Shown here piece by piece: positions 1-8,141 of a stretch of DNA of 64,000 nt (its first letter is position 1; every line of letters begins with the position of its first letter). A program made the position numbers and the translations under genes. Under the pieces are notes generated by a model. That model had not been told where the DNA came from. It did not search any database and saw nothing but the letters and a program-made list of their open reading frames with translations. Location of the stretch: assembly GCF_036013745.1 (NCBI RefSeq), contig NZ_CP107880.1, positions 2,852,001-2,916,000 on the forward strand, in the 5' to 3' direction. Source of the DNA: Streptomyces sp. NBC_00483. Lineage in GTDB: Bacteria > Actinomycetota > Actinomycetes > Streptomycetales > Streptomycetaceae.

Positions 1-73
1 TCATGGCGAGGACTACGGCGGTGCAGCCGGCGACACCGGCGGCGACGAACGCGTATGTCTTGCTGGATCTCAT
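1..73 (-). CDS. N-terminus of a secreted or membrane protein (partial)
   Basis: This reading frame starts at an ATG (71-73) and stays open to the left edge, giving 24 residues: MRSSKTYAFVAAGVAGCTAV and then VLAM. An AGGAG ribosome-binding site lies six bases before the start. The basic first residues followed by a hydrophobic run look like a signal peptide or first membrane helix. The gene begins 31 bases after the esterase stop on the same strand, so it is probably the next cistron of the cell-wall sugar cluster. Its function cannot be told from this fragment. Confidence 0.6.
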   Translation of the reverse strand, partial: MRSSKTYAFVAAGVAGCTAVVLAM

Positions 74-104
74 CTACGGCTCCTGGCGCACTGGTTGAGG
101 GAAG

Positions 105-974
105 TCAGGCGGGGGTGGTCCCGGCGAGCCAGGACAGGCGCGACTGCCACGCCGGGTCCAGCTCGTCGATCTCGTCTCCGACGCGGCGCACGTCGCGGTG
201 CGCGAGCACCTTGCGGTCGAGCAGCTCGGTGGCGACGAGGCGGGCCACGGCAATCGCTCCGGGCGGATTGAAGTGCGTGTTGTCCTGCTCCGTGGCCGTC
301 CAGTTGAAGTACGTCTGCGTCTCGTCGACGCCGAGCTTCTGCCACAGGGCGAGGGACAGCGCCTGGATGTCGAGCAGCGCGACGCCCTCCTGCTCGGCGA
401 GGGCGCGCATCGCCGCCGGGTAGTCGCCGTGGGTGGGCAGGGAGTTGCCGCTCGCGTCGAACTTTCTGCGCTCGACGGCGGTGGCGAGCACCGGGCGGGC
501 GCCCTTGGCCCGCGCCCCGTCGACGTACAGCTTCAGATACTCCTGGTACGTCGACCAGGGCTCGGTGTAGCGCGTGGGGTCGGCGCTCTTCTCGTCGTTG
601 TGCGCGAACTGGATCAGGAGGAGGTCGCCGGGGCGGATGGCGGCGAGGATCGTGTCGAGGCGGCCCTCGTCGACGAAGCTCTTCGAACTGCGGCCGTTGA
701 CCGCGTGGTTGGCGACCCGGACGCGGTCGGAGAGGAAGAGCGGGAGGGCCATGCCCCAGCCGGTCTCGGGCTTGGCGTCGAGGTACTTCTGGGCGGCGGT
801 GGAGTCGCCCGCGATGAAGAGGGTCCGCCGGTCGTGCCGGGCGGTGGCCGCCGACGCGGGAGACGCGAGGGCCGCCGCGAGCGGGAGGGCCGCGAGGGCG
901 GCCAAGGTGGCTCTGCGGGTGGTTATTCGGGGGGTTCTTCGGGTGGTCGACACGTCGATGTGCCGTCCTTTCAT
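105..974 (-). CDS. Secreted SGNH/GDSL esterase, rhamnogalacturonan acetylesterase-like (CE12)
   Basis: The 289-residue protein has a twin-arginine-rich leader and a hydrophobic stretch ending in ASPASA near residue 43, so it is exported. The mature part has the SGNH blocks: GDSTAA with the catalytic Ser, the NGRSSKSF block, FAHNDEKS with the Asn, and DNTHFN with the catalytic Asp and His near the C-terminus. This layout is that of rhamnogalacturonan acetylesterases, which remove acetyl groups from the pectin backbone. That fits the adjoining GH43 enzyme, sugar importer and uronate genes. It lies downstream of a terminator-like hairpin and probably has its own promoter. The start is uncertain: ATG at 974 has only a weak upstream GAAG, and an in-frame GTG at 953 follows AAAGGA. 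Confidence 0.8.
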   Translation of the reverse strand: MKGRHIDVSTTRRTPRITTRRATLAALAALPLAAALASPASAATARHDRRTLFIAGDSTAAQKYLDAKPETGWGMALPLFLSDRVRVANHAVNGRSSKSFVDEGRLDTILAAIRPGDLLLIQFAHNDEKSADPTRYTEPWSTYQEYLKLYVDGARAKGARPVLATAVERRKFDASGNSLPTHGDYPAAMRALAEQEGVALLDIQALSLALWQKLGVDETQTYFNWTATEQDNTHFNPPGAIAVARLVATELLDRKVLAHRDVRRVGDEIDELDPAWQSRLSWLAGTTPA

Positions 975-1018
975 GGGCGTGCTTCATGAAGGTGATGGGT
1001 GGTGAGGGGGGTGTGGTG

Positions 1019-1066
1019 GGGTCGGCGGCGGGAGCCGCGGGGCACGGGGCGTCCCGCAGCCGACCC
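1019..1066 (-). terminator. Hairpin terminator after the sugar-binding protein gene
   Basis: GGGTCGGC (1019-1026) pairs with GCCGACCC (1059-1066), and an inner GCGGGA/TCCCGC extends the stem after a one-base mismatch. It lies 31 bases past the solute-binding protein stop and before the esterase gene, so it probably ends the long minus-strand operon. Confidence 0.5.
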
Positions 1067-1096
1067 GGTCAGCGGTGAACAGGCGCGCAGAGGCGG

Positions 1097-2467
1097 CTAG
1101 TTGGCCTGCTGCTTCCACTCAGCCTGCGCCTTGTTGAGCTGGTCGGCGAGCGAGTCCAGGAAGGCCTTGGCCGTCATCTTGCCGAGCATGACCTTCTGGA
1201 AGTCGTCCTCGTTGTCGGCCTTGGAGATGGTGTTCCAGTCGGGCAGGTAGTACGGCAGCTGCACGATCTTGGTGGTGCCGGACTGCAGGGCCTCGGCGGC
1301 GAGCTTCGTCGGCTCGGACTCCTGCACCCAGTCGTCCTTGGCGGCCTCGGTGTTGGCCGGGATCTGCTTGGCCGACTCGTTCCACTTGCTGTTCTCCGCG
1401 TGCGAGGCGGCGAACTCCATGAACTTCCAGGCAGCCTTCTTGTTCTTGCTCGCCTTGAACAGGCCGAGCCCGTCCACCGGGTTGGAGACCTGGACGCGGG
1501 TGCCGTCCGGGCCCGTCGGGTTGGGGATGCCGCGGAACTTGGTGCCGAAGGCCTTCACGTGGTCGCCGTACGAGCCGAGGTTGTGGCTCAGCATGCCGAT
1601 CTTGCCGCTGTCGTACTGCGCGACCATCTTCGTGAAGTCGTTGTTGACGTCGGCGGACGGCGTCGCCTTCTTGTAGAGGTCGGCGTACTTCTGCAGCGCG
1701 GCCACGTTCTTGGGGTCGTTGACCGTGGTCTTCGTGTTGTTCGCGTCCCAGAACGACGTGATGCCGCTCTGCCCGTACGACGCGTCGAGGGCCTGCGCGA
1801 TGGAGCCCTCGCCGCCGCGGATGGTGTAACCGAACTCGTTCTTACCGGTGTTGGTGAGCTTGGACGCCGCCTCGAAGAACTTGTCCCAGGTCGTCGGCGC
1901 GCCGAGGCCCGCCTTCTTGAACAGGTCGGTGCGGTAGTAGAGGACACCGTTGTTGGCGGAGGTCGGCAGCTCGTAGAGCTTGTCCCCGGCGCCCGCGGAC
2001 TTCACCGACTCCATGAAGGCGTCGTTGAGCTTCCCGTTGAGCGGGCTCGTCGCTATGCGCTCGTCGAGCGGTTCGAGTGCGCCCTGCGCGGCGACACCGG
2101 CGAGCATCGCGGTGCCCACGCCGCCGACGTCGGGCAGGCCGCCGCCCTGGATGGCGGTGTCGTACTTGGACTGCACGTTCTCTGCGGGGATGCCGACGTA
2201 CTTGACCTTGATGTTCGGGTACTTCTTCTCGAAGTCCTTGATGACCTCCATCCAGACGTCGCGGCGCACGGCCGTGTTGTTGTCCCAGAAGGTGATCTCG
2301 CCCTTGCCCGAGCCCTCGTCCCCCTTGTCACCGCCGGACCCGCTGCCGTCGTCGCCGCAGGCGGTGGCGGTCAGGGCGAGGACGGTACTGATGGCGACGG
2401 CCGTGCCGGTGCGCCGTGCGGATCTGCGGATGCCGCTGCGGGTTCCTCTGCGTGCGCTGATGGTCAT
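1097..2467 (-). CDS. ABC importer sugar-binding lipoprotein (family 1)
   Basis: The 456-residue protein begins with an Arg-rich leader, a hydrophobic segment and the lipobox LTATAC with Cys37, then a Gly/Ser/Asp-rich tether. The rest is a family-1 extracellular solute-binding protein: ITFWDNNTA opens the first lobe, DFEKKYPNIKVKYVGIP follows, and a typical C-terminal lobe ends the protein. It should capture an oligosaccharide outside the membrane for the two permeases at 6139-8000. No ATPase gene is present, so a shared MsiK-type ATPase is likely. Its ATG overlaps the GH43 stop by four bases, with GAAGAAGAGAG just upstream. The binding protein is unusually the last gene of the operon. The ligand is inferred from context as arabino-, xylo- or pectin oligosaccharide. 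Confidence 0.88.
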   Translation of the reverse strand: MTISARRGTRSGIRRSARRTGTAVAISTVLALTATACGDDGSGSGGDKGDEGSGKGEITFWDNNTAVRRDVWMEVIKDFEKKYPNIKVKYVGIPAENVQSKYDTAIQGGGLPDVGGVGTAMLAGVAAQGALEPLDERIATSPLNGKLNDAFMESVKSAGAGDKLYELPTSANNGVLYYRTDLFKKAGLGAPTTWDKFFEAASKLTNTGKNEFGYTIRGGEGSIAQALDASYGQSGITSFWDANNTKTTVNDPKNVAALQKYADLYKKATPSADVNNDFTKMVAQYDSGKIGMLSHNLGSYGDHVKAFGTKFRGIPNPTGPDGTRVQVSNPVDGLGLFKASKNKKAAWKFMEFAASHAENSKWNESAKQIPANTEAAKDDWVQESEPTKLAAEALQSGTTKIVQLPYYLPDWNTISKADNEDDFQKVMLGKMTAKAFLDSLADQLNKAQAEWKQQAN

Positions 2468-4035
2468 GATCGGCTCTCTTCTTCTGGATCCAACTGGAGG
2501 GTGGTGCTGCGAAAGTGCGTGAACCGGGCGGCGCCGGCGGCCTGACCGCCAAGTGGTGCCGCCGCGAACAGGCCGAGCAGGGCGCCGACCCAGCGCCAGG
2601 GCTGCGCGGCGAACACCTGGCCCGAGCGCCGGAAGCCGTCTCCGGTGTCGACGAAGAAGCGGCAGCGGGCCCCGTCGGCGATGTCGACGCGCAGCCGCGC
2701 CGTCGCGTCGGGCGCCGCGCGGGGATGGGCCGCGTCCCGTTCCGCATCGGCGGTGGTCTCGGCGAACCGGTGCACCACGTGGGCCGCTCCGTCCGCCCCG
2801 CGTTCGAGGCCGATCCAGGAGTACGCGTCACCGAGCACCACAAGTCCGGCTCGGGCACCGGGAGTTGTGGCGTCGAGCCGCAGGTCGACCTCCACCCGGC
2901 TCGGCAGGAGCGGCAGCCGCTGGGTCAGCAGATGCGGTACGCGGCGCAGGTCGCGCACCCCGTCGGCGGAGCGCACGCAGTCGAGCAACAGCCCGTCCCC
3001 GTCGTGCGAACTCGTCCAGTCCGACTCGGAGTTGGCCGTCCACTGCCACTGCGGACCGAAGCGCCCGCCGGGAAAGGTGTCGTCCGTCGCGGGCGCCGCC
3101 GCCGGACACAGCGGCAGCGCGGGCTTCTCGTGTACGTCGACGGGGGCGCCGTCGTCGCCGATCACCGGCCACCCGGAGGCGTCCCAGCGCATCGGCTGCA
3201 GGTGCACCACCCGCCCGTACGGGCCGCGCTGCTGGAAGTGCAGGAACCAGTCCTCACCGGCCGCCGTGCGCACCCATGGACCCTGGTGGGGGCCGTTGAC
3301 GTCGGTGTCGCCCTGTTCGAGCACGACCCGTTCCTCGTAGGGGCCGAAGAACGAGCGGGAGCGGAAGGCGCCCTGCCAGCCGGTCTCCACGCTGCCCGCA
3401 GGGGCGAAGATCCAGTACCAGCCGTCGTGCCGGTAGACCTTGGGGCCCTCAAGGGTGAACCAGCCGGGGATGCGGTCCCCGTCGATCAACACCGTTCCCT
3501 CGTCGAGGAGTTCGCTGCCGTCGGGCGCCATGCGGTGTCCAGTGAGCCGGTTCTTGATGCCGGCGCGGGACTTCGCATAGGCGTGCACGAGGTACGCCTC
3601 GCCGGTCTCCGCGTCCCACAGCGGGCAGGCGTCGATGAGGCCCTTGCCCGCCTTGAGCAGATGGGGTGCCGTCCAAGGCCCCTCGATCGAGGGCGAGTTG
3701 ATCTGGTAGATGCCGTGGTCGGGGTCGCCCCAGACGATCCAGAAGCGGTCGTCGTGGTGGCGGATCGACGGCGCCCACACGCCGCAGTCGTGGCGCGGGG
3801 TGGTGAACGCCTCGGCGGGTTCGAGCCTGTCGAGGGCGTGCCCGACGAGCGTCCAGTTGACGAGGTCGCGGGAGTGCAGCAGCGGCAAACCGGGGACGCG
3901 GCCGAAGCTGGACGCGGTCAGGTAGAAGTCGTCACCGACGCGGACCACGTCGGGGTCGGACCAGTCGGCGGCGAGCACGGGGTTGCGGTACGTGCCGTCG
4001 CCCAGGTCACCGGTTCTGTTCGGCGCGCGGTTCAT
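2464..4035 (-). CDS. Glycoside hydrolase family 43 (beta-xylosidase / arabinofuranosidase-like)
   Basis: The 523-residue protein has no signal peptide, so it should act in the cytosol on imported oligosaccharides. The N-terminal five-bladed propeller begins NPVLAADWSDPDVVRVGDDFY, which holds the catalytic-base Asp of GH43. CGVWAPSIRHHDDRFWI and GKGLIDACPLW carry further conserved residues, and FTLEGPKVYRHDGWYWI holds the likely general-acid Glu. From about residue 320 a beta-sandwich accessory domain follows, as in beta-xylosidase-type GH43 enzymes. It is coupled by four-base overlaps to the PmoA-like gene upstream and the binding-protein gene downstream. Whether it releases xylose or arabinose cannot be decided from sequence alone. 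Confidence 0.87.
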   Translation of the reverse strand: MNRAPNRTGDLGDGTYRNPVLAADWSDPDVVRVGDDFYLTASSFGRVPGLPLLHSRDLVNWTLVGHALDRLEPAEAFTTPRHDCGVWAPSIRHHDDRFWIVWGDPDHGIYQINSPSIEGPWTAPHLLKAGKGLIDACPLWDAETGEAYLVHAYAKSRAGIKNRLTGHRMAPDGSELLDEGTVLIDGDRIPGWFTLEGPKVYRHDGWYWIFAPAGSVETGWQGAFRSRSFFGPYEERVVLEQGDTDVNGPHQGPWVRTAAGEDWFLHFQQRGPYGRVVHLQPMRWDASGWPVIGDDGAPVDVHEKPALPLCPAAAPATDDTFPGGRFGPQWQWTANSESDWTSSHDGDGLLLDCVRSADGVRDLRRVPHLLTQRLPLLPSRVEVDLRLDATTPGARAGLVVLGDAYSWIGLERGADGAAHVVHRFAETTADAERDAAHPRAAPDATARLRVDIADGARCRFFVDTGDGFRRSGQVFAAQPWRWVGALLGLFAAAPLGGQAAGAARFTHFRSTTLQLDPEEESRS

Positions 4036-4898
4036 GCGGCCACCGCCTTTCGGACGAGCGTCGTGGCCCGCTTCCGGTCGAGCGTGCCGTCGGCGACGAC
4101 CGTGACCACGCGGCGTACGGCGGTGTCACCGGGACCGATGGGCAGCCGGTCGGCGGAGGCGAGCGAGGAGCCGACGCCCGGGTACTCGTCGGTGCGGACG
4201 AACCACGGGTCGCGGCGGGTCTCGGCGGTGGCGCCCGCGAAGACGAGGGTCCAGCCGTCGCCCGCCATGGCCAGCCAGTCGGCGGGGCGGCCGTGGACGG
4301 CGGACTCGCCCGCACCGTCCGCGGTGAACACGGCCGGGGCCGCGGCCTCCTTCGGCGCCCGCCAGAAGAAGCCTCCGTACGCGGCGCCGGGGCGGCCGTT
4401 GGTCGCCGGGCTGCCGATGCTCAGCGCGTCGTCCGACGGGTTGGTGAGCGAGAACGTGAAGTCCAACGCCCAGGCGTCGTCGGCCAGTTGGGTGACGGCC
4501 ACGGTGCGGCGCTCGCGCAGGAGCGGCACGTAGTCGTCCGTGATCCAGTCCAGGTCCTGCACGAACCCGTCCGGGTCGCACAGCTTGAACTCGCGGTGCC
4601 GCTGCTCGCCGTGGTTGTCGAGCTCGGTCGGCCCCCGGCCCTCGACGTAGGTGCGCCCGCCCCAGAAGTTGCGCCCCGCGACGTCCGGCACGGCGACGCC
4701 CACCCCGAGGTGGTGCAGGTGGTCGGCGGGCGCGGACTCGGTGACCGGGGTGCCGGCGAGCGTGGTCACCGGATGCAGGAAGGGGCGCGGCGAGAGGCGC
4801 CGTTCGACGTCGGGGCGGATCTCGTAGCGGGCGACGGGGCGGCCCGCGCAGCTCAGTGTCAGCGGGGCGGTGACAAGACCGTGCATGGTTCGGGTCAT
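4032..4898 (-). CDS. PmoA-like protein (DUF6807)
   Basis: The 288-residue protein matches the PmoA/DUF6807 family of beta-rich proteins. Characteristic blocks are an N-terminal HPVTTLAGTPVTE, then HHLGVGVAVPDVAGRNFWGG, a DNHGEQRHREF segment and a TFSLTNPSDD strand. Members often sit beside Gfo/Idh/MocA oxidoreductases and sugar importers, as here, and are suspected to be carbohydrate-modifying, but I know of no settled reaction. ATG at 4898 overlaps the oxidoreductase stop (ATGA); the frame remains open far upstream, but that extension is only a shadow of the neighbouring gene. No signal peptide is present. Confidence 0.8.
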   Translation of the reverse strand: MTRTMHGLVTAPLTLSCAGRPVARYEIRPDVERRLSPRPFLHPVTTLAGTPVTESAPADHLHHLGVGVAVPDVAGRNFWGGRTYVEGRGPTELDNHGEQRHREFKLCDPDGFVQDLDWITDDYVPLLRERRTVAVTQLADDAWALDFTFSLTNPSDDALSIGSPATNGRPGAAYGGFFWRAPKEAAAPAVFTADGAGESAVHGRPADWLAMAGDGWTLVFAGATAETRRDPWFVRTDEYPGVGSSLASADRLPIGPGDTAVRRVVTVVADGTLDRKRATTLVRKAVAA

Positions 4899-6142
4899 GA
4901 CGAGGCCTCCGCTCCGGAGCGGGCCCAGGACGCGCCGAGCCCGGCGAAGCCGGTGAGTCCGTCGGCGCTCGCTGCGACGAGCCCGTCGGCGCCGTGCACC
5001 ACCCGTCGTACGGTGTCGGGCCGGTCGGCGGGCACCACGCTCCACGCGTCCGCGGGCAGCGCCAGCGGGGCGGGAGCCCGCCGGATCGCCTCGACCACGC
5101 GCATGAACGCGCCGGTCGACGCGGGCGGCACGAGCAGCGGCGTCTCCCTGTCGGTGGCGAGGTGCTCGACGAGGTTCGCCAGCAGGTCGGTGCGCCCGTG
5201 CACGGTCTCCTCCGGGCCGTGGCCCGCGCGCTGCACGAGGACGCGGTCCTGCTTGTACCAGAACGTGATTCGGCCCTGACTGCCGTGCACGATCACGTAC
5301 GGCTCGTCGGGCAGCTCGGCGCACAGGGTCGCGGCGACGGTGACGCGCGATCCGGTGCGGGTGGTCAGCTCGACGTACGAGGTGTCGTCGGCCTCGATGT
5401 CGTTGGCGCGGTACAGCTCGGTGCGGATCGCGGTGAGGTCGCCGCCGCCGGTCGCGCCGTCGAGGGCGAGGGAGGTGGCGACGGCGTGGGCGAGGGGGTT
5501 GGTGAGCACGCCGTCGACGACGTCGACCGTGCGGCCCGTACCGCTGCCGTCGTCGAGGCGGCGGCGCCCGGCCCAGGGGGCGCGCCGGTAGTAGGCCTCG
5601 TCGCGGGCCCAGGCTCCGGCGGCGCCGATGCCGAGGGGCTCACCGATGGCGTCGTCGCGTACGAGATCCCGTACATGGGACACCGCGTGCGAGCCGAGCG
5701 ACTGGAAGCCGACCTGGCAGGCGATCCCCGCCGCGGCCACCCCGGCCGCCATCCGCTCGTATTCCGTATATGACGGCGCGGGCGGCTTCTCCAGGAGCAG
5801 GTGCACACCCCGCTCGGCGGCCACCAGGGCCAGATCCGTGTGCGTGGGGATCGGGGTGCAGATGATCGCGATCCGGGCGCCGGTGCGGTCGAGCAGCTCC
5901 CCGAAGTCGGCGGACTGCACGACGTCCCCGGCATCGAATCCTTCGAGCTCCGCCGCGTCCAGCGGCCGCAGCTCGCACACTCCGGCCAGCTTCACCCGCC
6001 CCGCTTCCGCGAGGTTGCGCAGGTTGTTCAGGTGCCAGCGTCCGTGCCCCCGCGCGCCCGCGAGGACGACGGGAACGGGCTCGTGCTCCGTGCTGCTGTT
6101 GCGTGTCTGCATGATCGGCTTGATCTTCATAGTGCTTGTCAT
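4895..6142 (-). CDS. Gfo/Idh/MocA-family NAD(P)-dependent oxidoreductase
   Basis: The protein is 415 residues from ATG 6142. The N-terminal Rossmann fold shows VVLAGARGHGRWH as its nucleotide loop, IICTPIPTHTDLALVAAERG as the next strand-helix pair, and the family signature LLLEKPPAP with the Glu-Lys-Pro motif. The C-terminal half is the usual beta-sheet substrate domain. Members oxidise or reduce sugars and sugar derivatives. Between the permeases and a glycosidase, it could supply the first oxidation of an imported pentose or its dimer, but substrate is not predictable. The start at 6142 overlaps the permease stop (ATGA); an ATG at 6130 is a possible alternative. Confidence 0.85.
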   Translation of the reverse strand: MTSTMKIKPIMQTRNSSTEHEPVPVVLAGARGHGRWHLNNLRNLAEAGRVKLAGVCELRPLDAAELEGFDAGDVVQSADFGELLDRTGARIAIICTPIPTHTDLALVAAERGVHLLLEKPPAPSYTEYERMAAGVAAAGIACQVGFQSLGSHAVSHVRDLVRDDAIGEPLGIGAAGAWARDEAYYRRAPWAGRRRLDDGSGTGRTVDVVDGVLTNPLAHAVATSLALDGATGGGDLTAIRTELYRANDIEADDTSYVELTTRTGSRVTVAATLCAELPDEPYVIVHGSQGRITFWYKQDRVLVQRAGHGPEETVHGRTDLLANLVEHLATDRETPLLVPPASTGAFMRVVEAIRRAPAPLALPADAWSVVPADRPDTVRRVVHGADGLVAASADGLTGFAGLGASWARSGAEASS

Positions 6143-7062
6143 CCCTTCACCGCCCCCGCGCTGAACCCCGTGACGAGCCATTTCTGAATGAATGCGAAAA
6201 CGATCACGACGGGCAGCGCGGCCACGACGCCGCCGGCGGCGAGCGCGCCCAGGTCGACGGAGTCGGCGCCCATGAGCGTGGCGAGGCCGACCGGGATCGT
6301 CTGCTTGTCCTGGTTGGAGAGGAACATGAGGGCGAACAGGAAGTGGTTCCAGCTGTGCACGAAGGCGAAGGAACCGACCGCGATCAGCCCAGGTCGCAGA
6401 AGCGGGAGGACGACGGCGCAGAAGGCGCGGAAGCGTCCGCAGCCGTCGACCCAGGCGGCCTCTTCGAGCGTGTACGGCACGTTCTTGATGAAGCCGCTGA
6501 TGAGGATCATCGTGAGCGGCAGCTGGAAGACGGTCTCGGCGATGATGACGCTGCCGAGCGAGTTGATCAGCCGCAGGTTGGCGAAGATCTGGAACAGCGG
6601 GACCAGCATCAGGGCGCCCGGAATGAACTGCGAGCACAGCAGCGCGAGCATGAAGCCCTGCTTGATCCGGAACTTGAAGCGGGCGAGCGCGTAGCCGCCG
6701 GCCAGCGCCACCACCGTCGTCATCAGCATCGAGGCGAGGCCGACGAGCAGGCTGTTCTGGAAGAAGATCGCGAACGACCGCTCGTTCCACACCTTGTCGA
6801 AGTGCTCGAAGGTGAGCGGCCACGGCACGAGGGACGTGGATCCGGCGGGCCGGAACGCGAACAGCAGCATCCAGTAGAACGGGATGAGCGTGAAGAGGAG
6901 ATAGACGCCGAGCGGGACATAGATCTGCCAGCGCGGCACGTCCTCCCAGGAGGGCCCGCGGTCCTTCTTGGAGGGGCGGAGGGCGGCGCGGTGCCTGCCG
7001 CCGCCCGTCGTGGTGGCGGGCGCGGTCGTGGTGGCGGTCAATTCGGCTTCCTTGACGGTCAC
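6139..7062 (-). CDS. ABC sugar importer permease (MalG-type)
   Basis: The 307-residue membrane protein has about six helices after a Thr/Lys-rich cytosolic tail. The cytosolic loop holds the permease signature EEAAWVDGCGRFRAF, which docks on the ATPase. The last helix ends KWLVTGFSAGAVKG, typical of MalG-like CUT1 permeases. Its start overlaps the stop of the partner permease (ATGA) and its own stop overlaps the oxidoreductase start, so all are made from one message. Together with the partner at 7059-8000 and the lipoprotein at 1097-2467 it should form an oligosaccharide importer. Confidence 0.92.
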   Translation of the reverse strand: MTVKEAELTATTTAPATTTGGGRHRAALRPSKKDRGPSWEDVPRWQIYVPLGVYLLFTLIPFYWMLLFAFRPAGSTSLVPWPLTFEHFDKVWNERSFAIFFQNSLLVGLASMLMTTVVALAGGYALARFKFRIKQGFMLALLCSQFIPGALMLVPLFQIFANLRLINSLGSVIIAETVFQLPLTMILISGFIKNVPYTLEEAAWVDGCGRFRAFCAVVLPLLRPGLIAVGSFAFVHSWNHFLFALMFLSNQDKQTIPVGLATLMGADSVDLGALAAGGVVAALPVVIVFAFIQKWLVTGFSAGAVKG

Positions 7063-8000
7063 TTGTCCTCGCCCCCGAACTTGCTCAGGCGGAGATAGAT
7101 CATCGAGCAGAACAGGAGGATCACGAAGGCGATGGACGTCAGCGCGGACGCGTAGCCGAAGTCGTGGCTGTCGACGGCGATGGAGGCGATGCGCAGCGGC
7201 AGAGTGGTCGTCTCACCCGCGGGTCCGCCGCCGGTGAGGGTGTAGAGCAGGTCGACGTTGTTGAACTCCCACACCGCGCGCAGCAGCGTGGACAGGATGA
7301 TCGCGTCCTTGAGGTGCGGCAGCGTGATGTGGAAGAACTGGCGGAGCCGGCTCGCCCCGTCGACCTCGGCGGCCTCGTACAGGTCCTTCGACACGGACTG
7401 CAGGTCGGCGAGGATGAGGATCGCGAAGAAGGGGACGCCGCGCCAGAGTTCGGCGGTGACGACGGCGGGGAAGACGGTCGCGGTGTCCGAGAGCCATGAG
7501 GTCCCGTACGTTCCGATGCCCATGTCCGCGAGATAACGCGTGATGCCCGTCTGGGAGTTGTAGAGCAGCATCCAGACGGCGGAGGTCAGCACGCCGGAGA
7601 CGGCCCACGGCGAGAAGACGAGCGCGCGGGCCATGCCGCGGCCGACGAACGTCTGGTTGACCACGAGCGCGAGCCCGAGGCCGAGCAGTAGTTGCAGCAC
7701 CACCTGGACGACGACCCATTGGAGGCTGAAGCCCAATGTCCGCCAGAAGTCCGGGTCGTTGGTGAACGCGGTGACGAAGTTGTCGAGTCCCGCGAACCCG
7801 TTGCGCCACGGCTTGGTCGGGTTGAAGTGCTGCACGCTGTAGTAGAAGACGCTGATGACGGGATACGCGATGAAGCCCAGCATCAGCAGCCCGGCGGGCG
7901 CGATCAGCAGATAAGGGAGCCTGCGCGGGGTGGCTGACTTGCGGCGCCGGGGCGGCGAGGCGCCCCCCGGTGCTTTGGCCACGGCTGCGGCTTGGGCCAT
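7059..8000 (-). CDS. ABC sugar importer permease (MalF-type)
   Basis: The 313-residue protein opens with a basic tail, then LPYLLIAPAGLLMLGFIAYP as helix 1 and about five further helices. The EAA loop reads EAAEVDGASRLRQFF. It is the MalF-type partner of the next permease. ATG 8000 has GGAG eight bases upstream. The gap before it (8001-8141) carries two palindromes resembling LacI-family operators, suggesting that transporter transcription is switched there by a sugar-responsive repressor in addition to any readthrough from the catabolic genes. Confidence 0.92.
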   Translation of the reverse strand: MAQAAAVAKAPGGASPPRRRKSATPRRLPYLLIAPAGLLMLGFIAYPVISVFYYSVQHFNPTKPWRNGFAGLDNFVTAFTNDPDFWRTLGFSLQWVVVQVVLQLLLGLGLALVVNQTFVGRGMARALVFSPWAVSGVLTSAVWMLLYNSQTGITRYLADMGIGTYGTSWLSDTATVFPAVVTAELWRGVPFFAILILADLQSVSKDLYEAAEVDGASRLRQFFHITLPHLKDAIILSTLLRAVWEFNNVDLLYTLTGGGPAGETTTLPLRIASIAVDSHDFGYASALTSIAFVILLFCSMIYLRLSKFGGEDK

Positions 8001-8078
8001 GACGGGAACTCCGTTCTCGGTGGCTCAGGTCGGTGCTTCGTTGGTTCTCTTGCTTTTCTTGCTTCTTCGCAGGCCGTA

Positions 8079-8115
8079 GAAAGCGCTTGCACGGCCCACA
8101 CATCGAAGCGCTTCG
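8079..8115. promoter_or_regulatory. Two LacI-type operator palindromes in the transporter leader
   Basis: GAAAGCGCTTGC (8079-8090, core AAGCGCTT) and the perfect 12-bp palindrome CGAAGCGCTTCG (8104-8115) have centres 25 bp apart, upstream of the permease start at 8000. Their CG-centred form is typical of LacI/GalR-family operators. No LacI-type gene lies in this window. Confidence 0.6.
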
Positions 8116-8141
8116 CAAACGATGTTCGAGGTGTCGGTGAC

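Noticed and set aside
198..989. Long plus-strand frame opposite the esterase gene
   Set aside because: It is an Arg/Gly/Val-rich shadow of the GDSL-esterase coding strand with no ribosome-binding site; the esterase motifs lie on the other strand.
2515..4533. 672-residue plus-strand frame
   Set aside because: It runs antisense through the GH43 and PmoA-like genes; codon pattern and low-complexity translation mark it as a shadow in GC-rich DNA.
6143..6823. N-terminal extension of the Gfo oxidoreductase frame
   Set aside because: The extra 227 residues lie within the permease gene in another frame, while the family N-terminus and ATGA overlap fix the start near 6142.
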